The notes beneath the pieces are model-generated. The model saw only the letters and a program-made list of their open reading frames with translations. It searched no databases and was not told the DNA's origin. From Bacteroides sp. AN502(2024) (GTDB lineage: Bacteria; Bacteroidota; Bacteroidia; Bacteroidales; Bacteroidaceae), in contig NZ_JBGFSP010000004.1 in assembly GCF_041227145.1 (NCBI RefSeq), positions 124,001 through 188,000 of the forward strand: DNA of 64,000 nt, given 5' to 3'. Each line of letters opens with the position of its first letter. Position 1 is the first letter of the stretch. Made by a program: the position numbers and the translations under genes. Shown here piece after piece: positions 38,347 through 47,405 of this stretch.

Positions 38347-39402
38347 TTATAAAACCAATTGATACCCATCTACACATTTTTTTATTTCAATAGAAGAATC
38401 CAACTCTTTTATGTTAGAACGTAAACGTGCTACCGCTTTATAAATCCGGTCGTTACTAACACTTCCATCAGACCATAGCGTCTTACTAATATCACTATTC
38501 TTCAACACATATCCTGTTTCTTCCATTCTTAGGAAAAGTTCTAATAACTTACTAGACTGTGGCTGCAAAATCTGTTGTTGCCCCTTAAACTCTATCAAAT
38601 TCTGATCTGCATGGAATATAAAGTCCTCATGTAGTTTGTAAGAACGTATAGAAGAACTGCCTTTCATTTCTTTTACTATTTTCACAACAGGATGTTTTAT
38701 AACTTCCTTATCTCTTATAGAAATTATTTTATATTTAATAAACAAGCCAATTTTGTAAATCACATACATACAGACTATGTATATTAATAAACCCAAAATG
38801 ATTTCCATGTATATTATATTCCATACGGAATAATGAAGATAAGCCATTACTTCTATTTCACAAGCATAACCTATAGAAACAATAGATACCAAATTTGAGC
38901 ACTTGCGCCATCCACTATAAGAGGTAGATGCCGATGTTACATTACCATACCTGTCTAAAACGGAAACATATAATGCTGTTTCCATTGAAACACCCGCTTC
39001 GTTTAAATACTTTTTCCAGATAAGATTCAATGAATCCAACTGAATGGGATGTTCCTTAAAAGCAATGCTATGAAACAAACGAGCATTAGTATCTGTAGTT
39101 ATATTATTGTAATGTTTTTCCTTATCTAACTTAACCTTATACATACCTATAGAGTCTACAATACTTACTGAATCCGGTAATTCTGCAACTTTCATATTGG
39201 CTATATCCGGAAAAGCAATCACTAAAGGACCTGCCACATTCCGACCTTCCACTTCCTGATTAACCGCCCTAATAAAAGTGCTTTTTGCCTTCTGTTTAAG
39301 AATAGATAGTTTAGACTCGTAAGCATATTTACAAGTAAAGAAAAGTACAATTCCACCGATGCAGGCAACAATAAACAACAAAATAACATTATAAGTTCTC
39401 AT
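38347..39402 (-). CDS. membrane-anchored winged-helix (OmpR/ToxR-like) transcriptional regulator
   Basis: From ATG 39402 this is 351 aa: a first helix (YNVILLFIVACIGGIVLFFTC), an extracytoplasmic region of about 170 residues, a second helix (MEIILGLLIYIVCMYVIYKI) and a cytoplasmic C-terminal winged helix (LQPQSSKLLELFLRMEET, SNDRIYKAVARLRSNIKELD, VDGYQLVL). The topology lets an outside signal control DNA binding without a kinase. An in-frame ATG at 39543 would add another hydrophobic stretch but seems less likely. It is transcribed towards the NVEAL array and ends 175 bp before it, so it is the best candidate regulator of the system. Confidence 0.75.
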   Translation of the reverse strand: MRTYNVILLFIVACIGGIVLFFTCKYAYESKLSILKQKAKSTFIRAVNQEVEGRNVAGPLVIAFPDIANMKVAELPDSVSIVDSIGMYKVKLDKEKHYNNITTDTNARLFHSIAFKEHPIQLDSLNLIWKKYLNEAGVSMETALYVSVLDRYGNVTSASTSYSGWRKCSNLVSIVSIGYACEIEVMAYLHYSVWNIIYMEIILGLLIYIVCMYVIYKIGLFIKYKIISIRDKEVIKHPVVKIVKEMKGSSSIRSYKLHEDFIFHADQNLIEFKGQQQILQPQSSKLLELFLRMEETGYVLKNSDISKTLWSDGSVSNDRIYKAVARLRSNIKELDSSIEIKKCVDGYQLVL

Positions 39403-39952
39403 TATGTTTCGTTTTATATCCTTTTTCAAGCACAAAGATAGCATTATTAAACTAATAAACGAATAAATCAAACAATAGCTATGCCATAAAAACATTATTA
39501 TTACAGTTTCAACAGAGAATAGGATACCAACTATGTCTCTCATAATAAGAGATTCTGTTCTATTCTTAAGATTTCTCCTTTTAATATTAAATTAGAAATA
39601 TAGGTATGATTGGCAACAAGCTTCAAATGCCATACAATGACATTATATTGTCACAACTGTGCCACATCGATGGCACAACTGTGACAAAGTGATGGCACAA
39701 CTGTGCCACCGCAGTGGCACGATTCTTTAAACCCAAGGATTATCTATTAAGAAGCAGAAGAGAAATCCTCCTGCTACACCATTCTATATGAATAAGCTAA
39801 AGCAAGAGGGTTTTGTCTAAAGATGATAAGCTATGGATTAAACCCTTCAAACCATAGCCTACGAAGTATACGTGAAGAACGTGACCTTCGGCCTGTTGCA
39901 TCAATGGCTTGGCAAAGTATGACAGTGTCTGAGATTCTCTGTGGCAATCCAA
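39403..39952. other. intergenic region without a supported gene
   Basis: This 550-bp stretch holds the upstream extension of the regulator frame, the 22-bp palindromic tandem repeats at 39649-39720 and, from 39938, the start of the repeated Rpn block. A short plus-strand open frame from 39823 runs antisense into the Rpn gene and I do not support it. Confidence 0.6.
39649..39720. repeat. three tandem 22-bp units with palindromic cores
   Basis: Units at 39649-39670, 39671-39692 and 39693-39714 share the core TGGCACAACTGTGCCA (first copy TGTCACAAC, second with TGTGACA), which is almost self-complementary; a fourth partial TGGCAC follows. Period and dyad symmetry suggest an operator array or a dispersed intergenic repeat. 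Confidence 0.75.
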
Positions 39953-40852
39953 CTACAAACTTTTTATTTCTTCAATGGATAGACCTGTTACTTGCGAAAT
40001 GGTATCAAGTGGAACATTCAAAGATTTCATATTATGCGCCATTTCTCTTTTTTCTTCCATACGACCTTCCGCACGACCTTCTGCACGACCTTCCGCACGT
40101 TCGGTATATATATTATCGCGTAGAATCACTATGTTATCCAAATGACGATAATAAGCTTTTAATTCCTCTTTAGTCATCTTGTCCAGTTTCAAGCGCTGAC
40201 GAGCCTCACCTAGGCCGGGAGCTGTAGCACTATCGGGAATATCGCCCGTATTCAAATAACAAATCCACTCTTCCAAAGGACTACGGGCCACTTGATTGAA
40301 ATCATTGACCTTCAATATATAATATTCGGGATAAAGCTGGCTGACATGAGCGACTCTGAACGTCTGTTTCTGGAAAGGAGTCAACTCCAAAACATCTCCC
40401 TGATGGATGCCGCGGAATTCCGTTTTGCCATGATATACAATATCCTTTCCGCTACCTAAGGAGAAATATACAATATTGACACTATATACTTTCCTTACAT
40501 GATCATATCCCTCACCACGGTTTATGTATTCGGTCACCAATTTAGATGTGCCGAATAACATACGCTGGAAATACGCATACTCATTATTATTTTGAACTTC
40601 AATCAAAATAAGCTCACCCTTTGAGTTTTCTGCAAGCATATCCACCCGGTTATACTTGTCAAACTCGTCCTCTTGATTGCTTTCACTTTCCAACAGCCGC
40701 TGAATAACGATCTTTTCATTTAGAAGAGTGGTAAGAAAGCCCTCGAGAACTCCAAAATTGGCTTTATTACGCAATAAGCGCTTCATTGCCCAATCGAAAC
40801 GAATATAATTACTTCCCATAAACTCGTCTCCTTTCTCTTTTTCTTTGTTCAT
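39953..40852 (-). CDS. Rpn/PDDEXK family nuclease-transposase-like protein, copy 1
   Basis: The 299-aa protein belongs to the Rpn (recombination-promoting nuclease)/PD-(D/E)XK transposase-like group. The nuclease core is seen at YNRVDMLAENSKGELILIEV, where the Asp and the E-x-Q after it (IEVQNNNEYAYF) fit the PD-x(n)-ExK/Q pattern. The C-terminal part has three RAEG tandem units (TERAEGRAEGRAEGRMEEK) followed by a helix-turn-helix-like end (VPLDTISQVTGLSIEEIKSL). A near-identical copy lies at 60647-61594 in the same orientation with four more repeat units. In E. coli, Rpn proteins promote RecA-independent recombination; a similar role here is inference. The repeated block spans 39938-40901. 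Confidence 0.82.
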   Translation of the reverse strand: MNKEKEKGDEFMGSNYIRFDWAMKRLLRNKANFGVLEGFLTTLLNEKIVIQRLLESESNQEDEFDKYNRVDMLAENSKGELILIEVQNNNEYAYFQRMLFGTSKLVTEYINRGEGYDHVRKVYSVNIVYFSLGSGKDIVYHGKTEFRGIHQGDVLELTPFQKQTFRVAHVSQLYPEYYILKVNDFNQVARSPLEEWICYLNTGDIPDSATAPGLGEARQRLKLDKMTKEELKAYYRHLDNIVILRDNIYTERAEGRAEGRAEGRMEEKREMAHNMKSLNVPLDTISQVTGLSIEEIKSL

Positions 40853-41341
40853 GTTGACAAAGATAAGCAGAATATGTTTGATTTCAACTATATATGATTC
40901 TATTTCTTTCTACTAAGAACATCCAAACCTGGCGTATCAATTACCGCACTCCCCAAAATGCCAACTATTGATTATTTCATATATATATTCATCAAAACCG
41001 GATTACTATCTTCACGAAGATTATACTTATCGACATCAACATCGCTGTATTTATCTATAAAAGACTGAGCATTAACATAGCTTATATAAAAATCAGAAGA
41101 GACTGCCAATATCTTTGTATAAACCCTTATATTTGTATCTAAAAGAGGACAAAACAAATAACCTTTTTTCTCTTCTGATTCGTATTTCAGGAGTAAAGGT
41201 GCCCCATGGTTTCTCCATATTTCAGCTAAATAATTTCCTTTACATTTATAAAATGATTTAACTCCTGAAATGATACATTCATTTGTAGAATATTGTGTTC
41301 TTATCCCTTTTTTCTTTTTAAAATTATTTTCTGATTCAAGA

Positions 41342-42677
41342 CAATATTGTCCTAAATAAATTTTGAGCATGAGCTAACTGACTATACTGTTAAGTATAGC
41401 CTCGAGAGTTCAAAATCAATCCCCCCTAATCGTTTTCGATGGTTTCGGGAGGTGGTGTAAATGGTTGATCAAGCCATTTTTGGAGGTCGATTTTGGTAAA
41501 TGTGTTCAGCCGGAGCGTGACCACAAGGTTAGCCAATGCCCATTTGTATCTTGCGATGTGCTTTAGCCATGTCAGAATCAGCATTGTAGTCATAGCAGTC
41601 CATATTTGGGTCTCTACGGCATTGCGGGATGTGCCGATAAAGCTCTTGATGCGTAGCAGTTGCTTGAGGTTGCGAAAGAAGATTTCTATGTTCCACCGAG
41701 CCTTGTACAGAGCCGCTATGCTTGATGCTGCCAATGTGAAGTTGTTTGTGAGTAACTCAATTTCAAAACCGTGTTCATCGTTCCATACTGCGATGCGACG
41801 TAAACGTTTGGGATATTTGGATTTGGCCGCCGAGAGTTCGAACTCGATTATTTCGTCAATAAGTACATTCTGAGCGTGTTTTTCAGGCAAAGGCAACTCC
41901 TCTATGGCTTTGTACCGGATATTGTCTTTATGACGCACTACAAAGAACACGTTGCTGCTGTCCCAATTATTCAGCAATGAGTAGTCACAGTAGCCTCGGT
42001 CGGCTACTACAATACTATACGGATGTAACTCAATATCAAAAGCAGCTTTGTTGTCGGTGGTTTTGCCATCGGTGATATTCACGAACTCCGGCAAAAGACT
42101 GTCATAGTCCAATAGCGTGTGCATCTTGACCGCCCCCTTGGTGGTAGTGTAATGTGCCCAGTCATATATTGACAGAGTCAATGACACCAATGTGGAGTCG
42201 AGCAGTTTTATCGGCATCTTGAAACGGAACTTTCTTCGTTGCCATAGGGCTTGCTGTCCGAAATACTGAAACAACGAGTAGAATATGCCGCGAAAAACCG
42301 AACTGTCTCGGTTGGCGTTCTGATATGCTACCGTTGACTTGGATGGTGCACGGTTGATTCCCAAATGATTGAGGTTGCCGGTGGCTGATTTCAGCCCGTT
42401 TGAGATATCTCTGACTGAATCACATCCTGAGAATTGGCTGAAAATCATGCTAACAAACTGACTCCATGTATTGTAGCCCTTGCAATGCTTGTCTGACCCC
42501 GAAGATTTTATGATTTTCCTGATATTTTCTTTCGGGAGATGTGATATTACCTGTGCGAAAAGTGTTATATTTGCCATAGGAAGTAGATGAGTTGGTAGCT
42601 TGCTACTAAGGTAGTCATTTTACCTTAGTTCTACTTCCTTTTTATTTGTTCCCCCCAATTTATTTAGGACAATATTG
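41342..42677 (-). mobile_element. IS4-family insertion sequence, copy 1 (1336 bp)
   Basis: Both ends carry the same 21-bp inverted repeat, beginning CAATATTGTCCTAAATAAAT. The flanking 9-bp direct duplication is GATTCAAGA (41333-41341 and 42678-42686). One transposase gene fills the element. Copy 2 at 56690-58024 differs by a C-tract length (six versus five C near 42651) and a few substitutions. A duplication of this size and the transposase type suit the IS4 family. Confidence 0.92.
41426..42577 (-). CDS. IS4-family transposase, copy 1
   Basis: The 383-aa protein has an N-terminal DUF4372-like region (ITLFAQVISHLPKENIRKI) and a DDE catalytic domain. The first Asp is in PIKLLDSTLVSLTLS, the second in YSIVVADRGYCDYSLL and the Glu in the IS4-type signature ARWNIEIFFRNLKQLLRIKS. 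The reading frame is intact, so the element may be active. Its product is identical to that of copy 2. Confidence 0.95.
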   Translation of the reverse strand: MANITLFAQVISHLPKENIRKIIKSSGSDKHCKGYNTWSQFVSMIFSQFSGCDSVRDISNGLKSATGNLNHLGINRAPSKSTVAYQNANRDSSVFRGIFYSLFQYFGQQALWQRRKFRFKMPIKLLDSTLVSLTLSIYDWAHYTTTKGAVKMHTLLDYDSLLPEFVNITDGKTTDNKAAFDIELHPYSIVVADRGYCDYSLLNNWDSSNVFFVVRHKDNIRYKAIEELPLPEKHAQNVLIDEIIEFELSAAKSKYPKRLRRIAVWNDEHGFEIELLTNNFTLAASSIAALYKARWNIEIFFRNLKQLLRIKSFIGTSRNAVETQIWTAMTTMLILTWLKHIARYKWALANLVVTLRLNTFTKIDLQKWLDQPFTPPPETIEND

Positions 42678-43318
42678 GATTCAAGATCAGAATCATCGAT
42701 AAAGTTCTCAGAGATAATTTTCATATATTTACGTACTCCATCATTTTCTATTACGTAGATATATGGAGAATATCTAGGGTTAAAAAATAAGCTATCCCCA
42801 GATTTATAAAAACTTTGATCTTTAAATGACGTATTAGCATTATCCGAGATACCTCTGGATGATATAACCGGAATAAACTTTCCATTCGAATAATAACCTA
42901 AACAAATCCCATCTTCAGTCTGAAATATATTGGATGCCCATATTTTATCTGTTTTCTCATCAACAGCTATTTCCATTACTGTTGCATTCGTTTTATACTC
43001 AGTAAAAGATTTATAATTAGGATACTCATATTTTACTATTTTTCCCCACAATAGATGATATGCATATATTTAAATCCGCATTTCATTCTTATATAATATC
43101 TTAGTTATACTAGATATTAAAGACTTATCATTTGTTTCTAATGGAACAAATGTTACAGAATCAGATGCATGAGAATGATTCTTTTTGCAACAATAGTCAT
43201 ATTCTAATAAAGTAAGATCCTTATCGTCTATTTCCTTTAAAAGATTATTACGAGAATTATTACATGACATCAACAATAACAAAAATACATATAATACAAC
43301 TATTATCTTCATATACAA

Positions 43319-43606
43319 ATTACAATTATGTTTTTACTAAAAAATCATCGACAAAAAAGCAAAAAGATGAGATAACGGGAAATCTAACTGACCCATAAGT
43401 GGTTAGGCAGTGGTTGGCACAGGTTGTCCATAGTGACGAAGACATGGTTTTGGCGGAATATTGCGGGAGTTAGGTTTTCAAATCATTACCCGACGTTATC
43501 CGCAAGTTTAGAATCAACTGTTTATTTATCAGCGTTTTGCGCCATTCTGCTTACAGACAAATGACTCTCATGAACTTAATTTTGCAACCAGTAAAAAATG
43601 TAAGTT
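43319..43606. promoter_or_regulatory. upstream region of the integrase gene, probable element left end
   Basis: A -7 box TAATTTTG is at 43577-43584, without a TTTG at the usual distance. The imperfect direct repeats AGTGGTTAGGC and AGTGGTTGGCA (about 43398-43420) could be arm-type integrase sites. The exact attL is not determinable from this sequence. Confidence 0.35.
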
Positions 43607-44821
43607 ATGAGATCGACATTCAAGGTGCTGTTCTATGTGAACGGCAGTAAGGAGAAAGACGGCATGGTGCCGATTATGGGACGCATCACCATCAACGGGT
43701 CGGTGGCGCAGTTCAGTTGTAAACGAACCATTCCGAAAGCGCTTTGGGATGCCAAAGGAAACAGGGTCAAAGGAAAGAGCAAGGAGGCTATCGAGACCAA
43801 CTACGCGCTTGAAAACATCAAGGCGCAGATCATCAAGCATTACCAGCGGATTTCCGACCGTGAGGCGTTTGTTTCAGCAGAGATGGTGCGCAACGCCTTT
43901 CAGGGAATCGGCACGGAATATGAAATGCTGATGCGTGCTTTTGACAAGGAGGTTGACGACTTTTCAAAACGTGTGGGCAAAGACCGTTCTGACCGAACGT
44001 ACCGCAAATACAAGACAGTCCGCAACCATGTGGCTGCGTTCCTTATGTCGCATTACAAGCGGAAGGATATTTCCATGAACGAGCTGACAGAGGAATTCAT
44101 CAGGGACTTCGCCCTTTACCTGAGCAATGAGGCGGGATTGTCGCAGTCTTCCATCTGGATTTATCTGATGCCGCTGAAACATCTTGTGACAACGGCTCAT
44201 TACAATGGAAAGATCGCCCGTAACCCGTTTGCGCAGTTCCATGTAAGTCCGAACATACGGGAGCGCGAGTTCCTGACCGATGATGAGCTGAACATCGTCA
44301 TCAACCACAGGTTCACGAAACCCCACCTCTCGCTTGCCCGGGACATCTTCGTGTTCAGCTGCCTGACTGGAATCTCGTTCATAGACATAAAGAATCTGAC
44401 CACGGAGAATATCGTGGAAATCGGTGGCAACAAATGGATTGTAGCCAAGCGGCAAAAGACCGGTGTCCCTTATCAGATACGGCTTCTGGACATTCCCCTG
44501 ATGATAATCGAGAAATACAAGACCCTGAAAGGGGATAACCGTCTGCTTCCGATCGGCTGTAATTCCGTCATCAACCGAAACCTGAAGCTGATTATGCAAG
44601 AGTGCGGCATTGAGAAGCACATCTCATTCCATTCAGGTCGGCATTCCTTCGCCGTCTGTGCCTTGAGCAACGGTATGCCGATAGAAAGCGTGAGCCGTAT
44701 CCTCGGGCATACGAATATAACCACCACGCAGATTTATGCAAAGATTACAGATGCGAAACTTGACATGGATATCGCTTCGTTTGCAGACAAGATAAGCGGG
44801 AAAATTTCTTATGTGCAGTAA
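43607..44821 (+). CDS. tyrosine recombinase / site-specific integrase
   Basis: The 404-aa protein has an N-terminal arm-binding domain (FKVLFYVNGSKEKDGMVPIM), a SAM-like core-binding domain (about residues 110-210, LTEEFIRDFALYLSNEAGLS) and the catalytic domain. Catalytic residues: the first Arg in the helix near CLTGISFIDIKNLTTENI, Lys in IVAKRQKTGVPYQI, HxxR in SFHSGRHSFAVCAL, His in ILGHTNITTTQIYAKI and the nucleophile Tyr in the same block. It is of the Bacteroidetes transposon/genomic-island integrase type. It is read into the element. It could in principle also act on other sites in this region. Confidence 0.92.
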   Translation: MRSTFKVLFYVNGSKEKDGMVPIMGRITINGSVAQFSCKRTIPKALWDAKGNRVKGKSKEAIETNYALENIKAQIIKHYQRISDREAFVSAEMVRNAFQGIGTEYEMLMRAFDKEVDDFSKRVGKDRSDRTYRKYKTVRNHVAAFLMSHYKRKDISMNELTEEFIRDFALYLSNEAGLSQSSIWIYLMPLKHLVTTAHYNGKIARNPFAQFHVSPNIREREFLTDDELNIVINHRFTKPHLSLARDIFVFSCLTGISFIDIKNLTTENIVEIGGNKWIVAKRQKTGVPYQIRLLDIPLMIIEKYKTLKGDNRLLPIGCNSVINRNLKLIMQECGIEKHISFHSGRHSFAVCALSNGMPIESVSRILGHTNITTTQIYAKITDAKLDMDIASFADKISGKISYVQ

Positions 44822-44836
44822 TCTACGGCTTGCAAT

Positions 44837-45211
44837 ATGGACAGAGGAATCATAACAATCAGTGCAACGGGTGTGGTCATAATGCCTACAACACCAGTAT
44901 GGATGACCCAATTTGAGATAGCCGACCTGTTCGGGGTATTCTCGTGTGATGTCCGAAAAGCTATCCATGCTATCTACAAGAACAAGGAATTGAGCGAAGC
45001 CGAAACTATGAAGTATGTCAAGCAACCGGACGGCATCAGCTATGATGTTTACAGTCTTGAAATGGTTATAGCCGTTGCATTTAGGATATGCAGTAAGGAG
45101 AGTATGGCGTTCAGGCGGTTTGTAATGGATAGAACCTGTGCAAGGATAAAAGGAATACAAGCCATGCTGTTCGTTTCTTGTGGCAGAGGAAACAACCTAT
45201 GGTATTGTTGA
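44837..45211 (+). CDS. RhuM-like N-terminal domain protein
   Basis: The 124-aa protein carries a winged-helix-like N-terminal part, VWMTQFEIADLFGVFSCDVR, followed by AIYKNKELSEAETMKYVKQP-like residues and YSLEMVIAVAFRI, which resemble the N-terminus of RhuM/virulence-associated proteins on islands. Homologues are about 300 residues, so this copy is short. It starts 16 bp after the integrase gene in the same direction. Function unknown; possibly DNA-binding. Confidence 0.55.
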   Translation: MDRGIITISATGVVIMPTTPVWMTQFEIADLFGVFSCDVRKAIHAIYKNKELSEAETMKYVKQPDGISYDVYSLEMVIAVAFRICSKESMAFRRFVMDRTCARIKGIQAMLFVSCGRGNNLWYC

Positions 45212-45562
45212 GCTTCATCCCGCCTGTCGCCCGTTTCCGATGCACGGATGCAAAGGTAGCGCGTGGCTTGGGTGGCATCCGCAAGGTCGGGCGGCGGAGC
45301 CGTTCCGGGCAGAATCTTCCTCAAACAAGTTTGAGCGTATTCAGCCCGAAAACCTTGCCGCTGCCTGCCACGCACTGAGAAGGCATCCGGCAACGGAAAC
45401 GAGCGACTGACGGGAAATCAGAAGAAACGAAAAGAAGAAACGGTTTACAGACGAAGCGGGATTTTGATGCTTCATCCGTAAGCCGTTCTTTCTTTTTTCG
45501 TTGAATAGACTATTGCAGCCGCAAATTGTGGGCAGACGGCAAACTTCGTTCCTTCAAGGAAA
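45212..45562. other. gene-free GC-rich stretch with a terminator-like hairpin
   Basis: Open frames here overlap each other in several frames without a recognisable family, so I do not call a gene. The hairpin at 45439-45487 and following T-run is the only structure I can support. Confidence 0.5.
45439..45500. terminator. hairpin with T-run, possible bidirectional terminator
   Basis: AACGGTTTAC at 45439-45448 pairs with GTAAGCCGTT at 45478-45487, with an inner GAAGC/GCTTC pair, followed by CTTTCTTTTTT on the plus strand. It lies between the converging integrase/RhuM-like genes and the helix-turn-helix genes. Confidence 0.65.
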
Positions 45563-45868
45563 TCAGGTGCCCGTCAATCGGTAAGCGGAGCGGTAGCCGT
45601 CCGACAGCATCCGTTCGATGTCGGATTCACGGTAGAGGATTTTGCCGCCCAACTGGATGTAGGGTATCCGCCCCTCGTTGCGGTAGTCCTGAAGCGTCCG
45701 GCGGCTCACTTTCAAGCGTGCCGACACCTCCTTGTCGGTAAAGAAACGTTCTCCGCCCAAAGTCGGGCGGTAGTTGGCTGTCAGGTGCTCGAAGCTGTCC
45801 AACAGGCGGTCGAGGTTGCCCATGAAGTGGATTATCCACTCGCTGTTTTTGGTAATCAGTTCATTCAT
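45563..45868 (-). CDS. excisionase-type helix-turn-helix protein
   Basis: The 101-aa protein contains a MerR/excisionase-like helix-turn-helix: FFTDKEVSARLKVSRRTLQD followed by YRNEGRIPYIQLGGKILYRE (about residues 42-82). Small proteins of this type direct excision or regulate transfer in Bacteroides mobile elements. A second gene with the same architecture lies 47 bp upstream on the same strand, so they form a pair. Confidence 0.78.
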   Translation of the reverse strand: MNELITKNSEWIIHFMGNLDRLLDSFEHLTANYRPTLGGERFFTDKEVSARLKVSRRTLQDYRNEGRIPYIQLGGKILYRESDIERMLSDGYRSAYRLTGT

Positions 45869-45915
45869 ATTACTTTGGATTTAGTGGTCGTTATTGTCAT
45901 TATACTCTGCTTACT

Positions 45916-46233
45916 TTATATCGTCCTGCCCTTGAACTTCGCTTCCTTCCGCCTGTCCTCGACAACGGACACGATACGCTGCACGTCTTCAGGACGGTAA
46001 TACGTCTTATGGTTGATTTGGCTGTATGCCAAAGTTCCATTATCCCGAAGTGTCTGCAACGTGCGCGGGCTGATATTGAGCATTTGGCACACGTCCTGAT
46101 TGTCCATCCACTTGCCAATTGTCTTCTCTCCATGTCGATGGCAGATGGCATCCATGCGGCGGACGAAACGGTCGAACTTGGCGACCAGCTCCTCAAAGGT
46201 CTTTTTTTCGATAGATACGATTTCCATATACAT
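45916..46233 (-). CDS. excisionase-type helix-turn-helix protein
   Basis: The 105-aa protein has an N-terminal helical part (KKTFEELVAKFDRFVRRMDA) and an HTH_17-type domain, KWMDNQDVCQMLNISPRTLQ, then LRDNGTLAYSQINHKTYYRP. It is the first of two similar DNA-binding genes read leftwards. The start may be Met 1 or Met 3 (46227). Confidence 0.78.
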   Translation of the reverse strand: MYMEIVSIEKKTFEELVAKFDRFVRRMDAICHRHGEKTIGKWMDNQDVCQMLNISPRTLQTLRDNGTLAYSQINHKTYYRPEDVQRIVSVVEDRRKEAKFKGRTI

Positions 46234-46658
46234 TAATTTTTTTGTTGTTATTTCTCTTTTTGCTGCAAAGAAAAGGGCAAAATCCTATAAAACAATGGCT
46301 TTTCTGGAACTGGCAGCATTTGGCACCGGTATGGTAGCGGTTGTCCGGGGTTCGTTTACCAGATTCAGATAGCATGGCAAGTCCTAATCTCTCAATTTAA
46401 CAGGAGCGGGAAGAACGAATAAGGGCTTAATTGATTCTTCCCTGCATTTCCCTGAATCTATATTTCCATCCTCCCTATCCGGCAAATCGGAGAAATCCTC
46501 ACCGTTATCCGGACGGTATTAAAGCAAAGCCATACAAAATTGTCTAACAGAACCCGAATGTTTGACCGGCTGGATTATAGCCACTTACTTTGCTCGCGAT
46601 AATCGGTCGAGGCACGTGCCCAGACCACAGTCAATAACTTAATAAAATTGTAGTATCA
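46234..46658. other. intergenic region between divergent element genes
   Basis: This separates the leftward helix-turn-helix genes from the rightward DUF3408 gene. A 10-bp palindrome GGCACGTGCC is at 46612-46621. I see no gene and no convincing promoter box. Confidence 0.4.
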
Positions 46659-47126
46659 ATGAAAAGAGAACCAAACATCAGTGAGCAGGAAGCTCGTGAA
46701 ATCGTGGAAAGAATGGGACGCAGGGAACCCTACAGCCCCAAGTCGATGGATGACTTTTACAGGAACATCGGTCTGGATCCGGCTGAACTGGAACAGCCCG
46801 GCAAGACCGTCAAGGAAGAAGCGGGAACCGCAAAGGTGGATGAACCGTCAAGCGATGCAACCGGGGAAGGGGCAGTGCCGCAGAAACGCATCAGCAGCAA
46901 ACAACGCAGGCTGTCGCTGGAAGAGTACCGCACGACCTATCTCCAAGTCCCGAAGATTGTCAACCGCAAGCCCGTGTTCGTTAGTGAGACAGTGCGTGAC
47001 GAGCTGGACAGGGTTGTCCGCTACCTCGGAGGAAAGGGCATGAGCGCATCGGGGCTGATTGAAAACCTTGTCCGCCTGCACCTCGACGCCTACCGGAATG
47101 ACATCGAGCAGTGGCGCAAACTCTGA
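46659..47126 (+). CDS. DUF3408 family mobile-element protein
   Basis: The 155-aa protein begins MKREPNISEQEAREIVERMG, has a low-complexity acidic middle, and ends with the DUF3408 block: SLEEYRTTYLQVPKIVNRKP, VFVSETVRDELDRVVRYLGG and GMSASGLIENLVRLHLDAYR. The last part looks like a ribbon-helix-helix domain. Such genes occur in Bacteroides conjugative and mobilizable transposons, often near mobilization genes, as here. Probably a DNA-binding accessory of transfer or partition. Confidence 0.75.
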   Translation: MKREPNISEQEAREIVERMGRREPYSPKSMDDFYRNIGLDPAELEQPGKTVKEEAGTAKVDEPSSDATGEGAVPQKRISSKQRRLSLEEYRTTYLQVPKIVNRKPVFVSETVRDELDRVVRYLGGKGMSASGLIENLVRLHLDAYRNDIEQWRKL

Positions 47127-47233
47127 CGAAATTACGGAAAGTCGGTTAGGCTGGTGAATACACTTCATCGGCTTAACCGATATCTAAACTGAGTCATTAC
47201 ACTCGGAAACCAATCCGACAAGCGGAGGATTCT

Positions 47234-47343
47234 TGTGTCCTCAAAGACACAGCAAGATATATTTTCAGTTACCCGAATAATTCTAAGTAACTGAAAATCC
47301 TTGCACCGCCGTGGGCAGAATTATCCTCCGCAGTCGGATAATT
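47234..47343. promoter_or_regulatory. candidate origin of transfer: three inverted repeats
   Basis: TGTGTC-6-GACACA (47234-47251), TTTTCAGTTAC / GTAACTGAAAA (47262-47272 and 47287-47297, 11-bp perfect arms) and AATTATCC / GGATAATT (47319-47326 and 47336-47343) sit just before the mobilization protein gene, where an oriT is expected. The nick site is not identified. Confidence 0.5.
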
Positions 47344-47405
47344 TCAATGTTTTTTAATCGGAGATTAGACAATGAATGAACCGTTAAATTAAAAGGATAA
47401 ACATA

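Larger units (their letters stand above)
40972..43318 (-). pseudogene. six-bladed propeller lipoprotein, interrupted by an IS element and a stop
   Basis: Three pieces of one gene can be seen. The N-terminal 82 codons (43070-43318) give MYMKIIVVLYVFLLLLMSCN, a lipoprotein signal, and reach SSITKILYKNEMRI before an in-frame TAA. The same frame continues from 43069 (WGKIVKYEYPNY, TDKIWASNIFQTEDG) to 42687. The IS at 41342-42677 follows, and the C-terminal part (41341-40972, KKKKGIRTQYST to DSNPVLMNIYMK) comes after it. Removing the IS and one 9-bp duplication joins DDSDLES to ENNFKKKKG in frame. About 40-50 residues seem missing near the stop when compared with intact relatives, so there was probably also an internal deletion. 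Confidence 0.8.

Noticed and set aside
39649..39720. CRISPR-like array.
   Set aside because: The 22-bp units are adjacent without spacers, and no cas genes are present.
41493..41873. Plus-strand frames inside both IS copies.
   Set aside because: They are antisense shadows of the transposase gene and lack their own signals.
19700..43300. Polysaccharide utilisation locus.
   Set aside because: No SusC/SusD pair and no glycoside hydrolase are present; the propellers and discoidin domain alone do not support it.
45180..45410. Open frames downstream of the RhuM-like gene as a small gene.
   Set aside because: Several frames are open at once in GC-rich DNA, with no known motif and a terminator-like hairpin just after.
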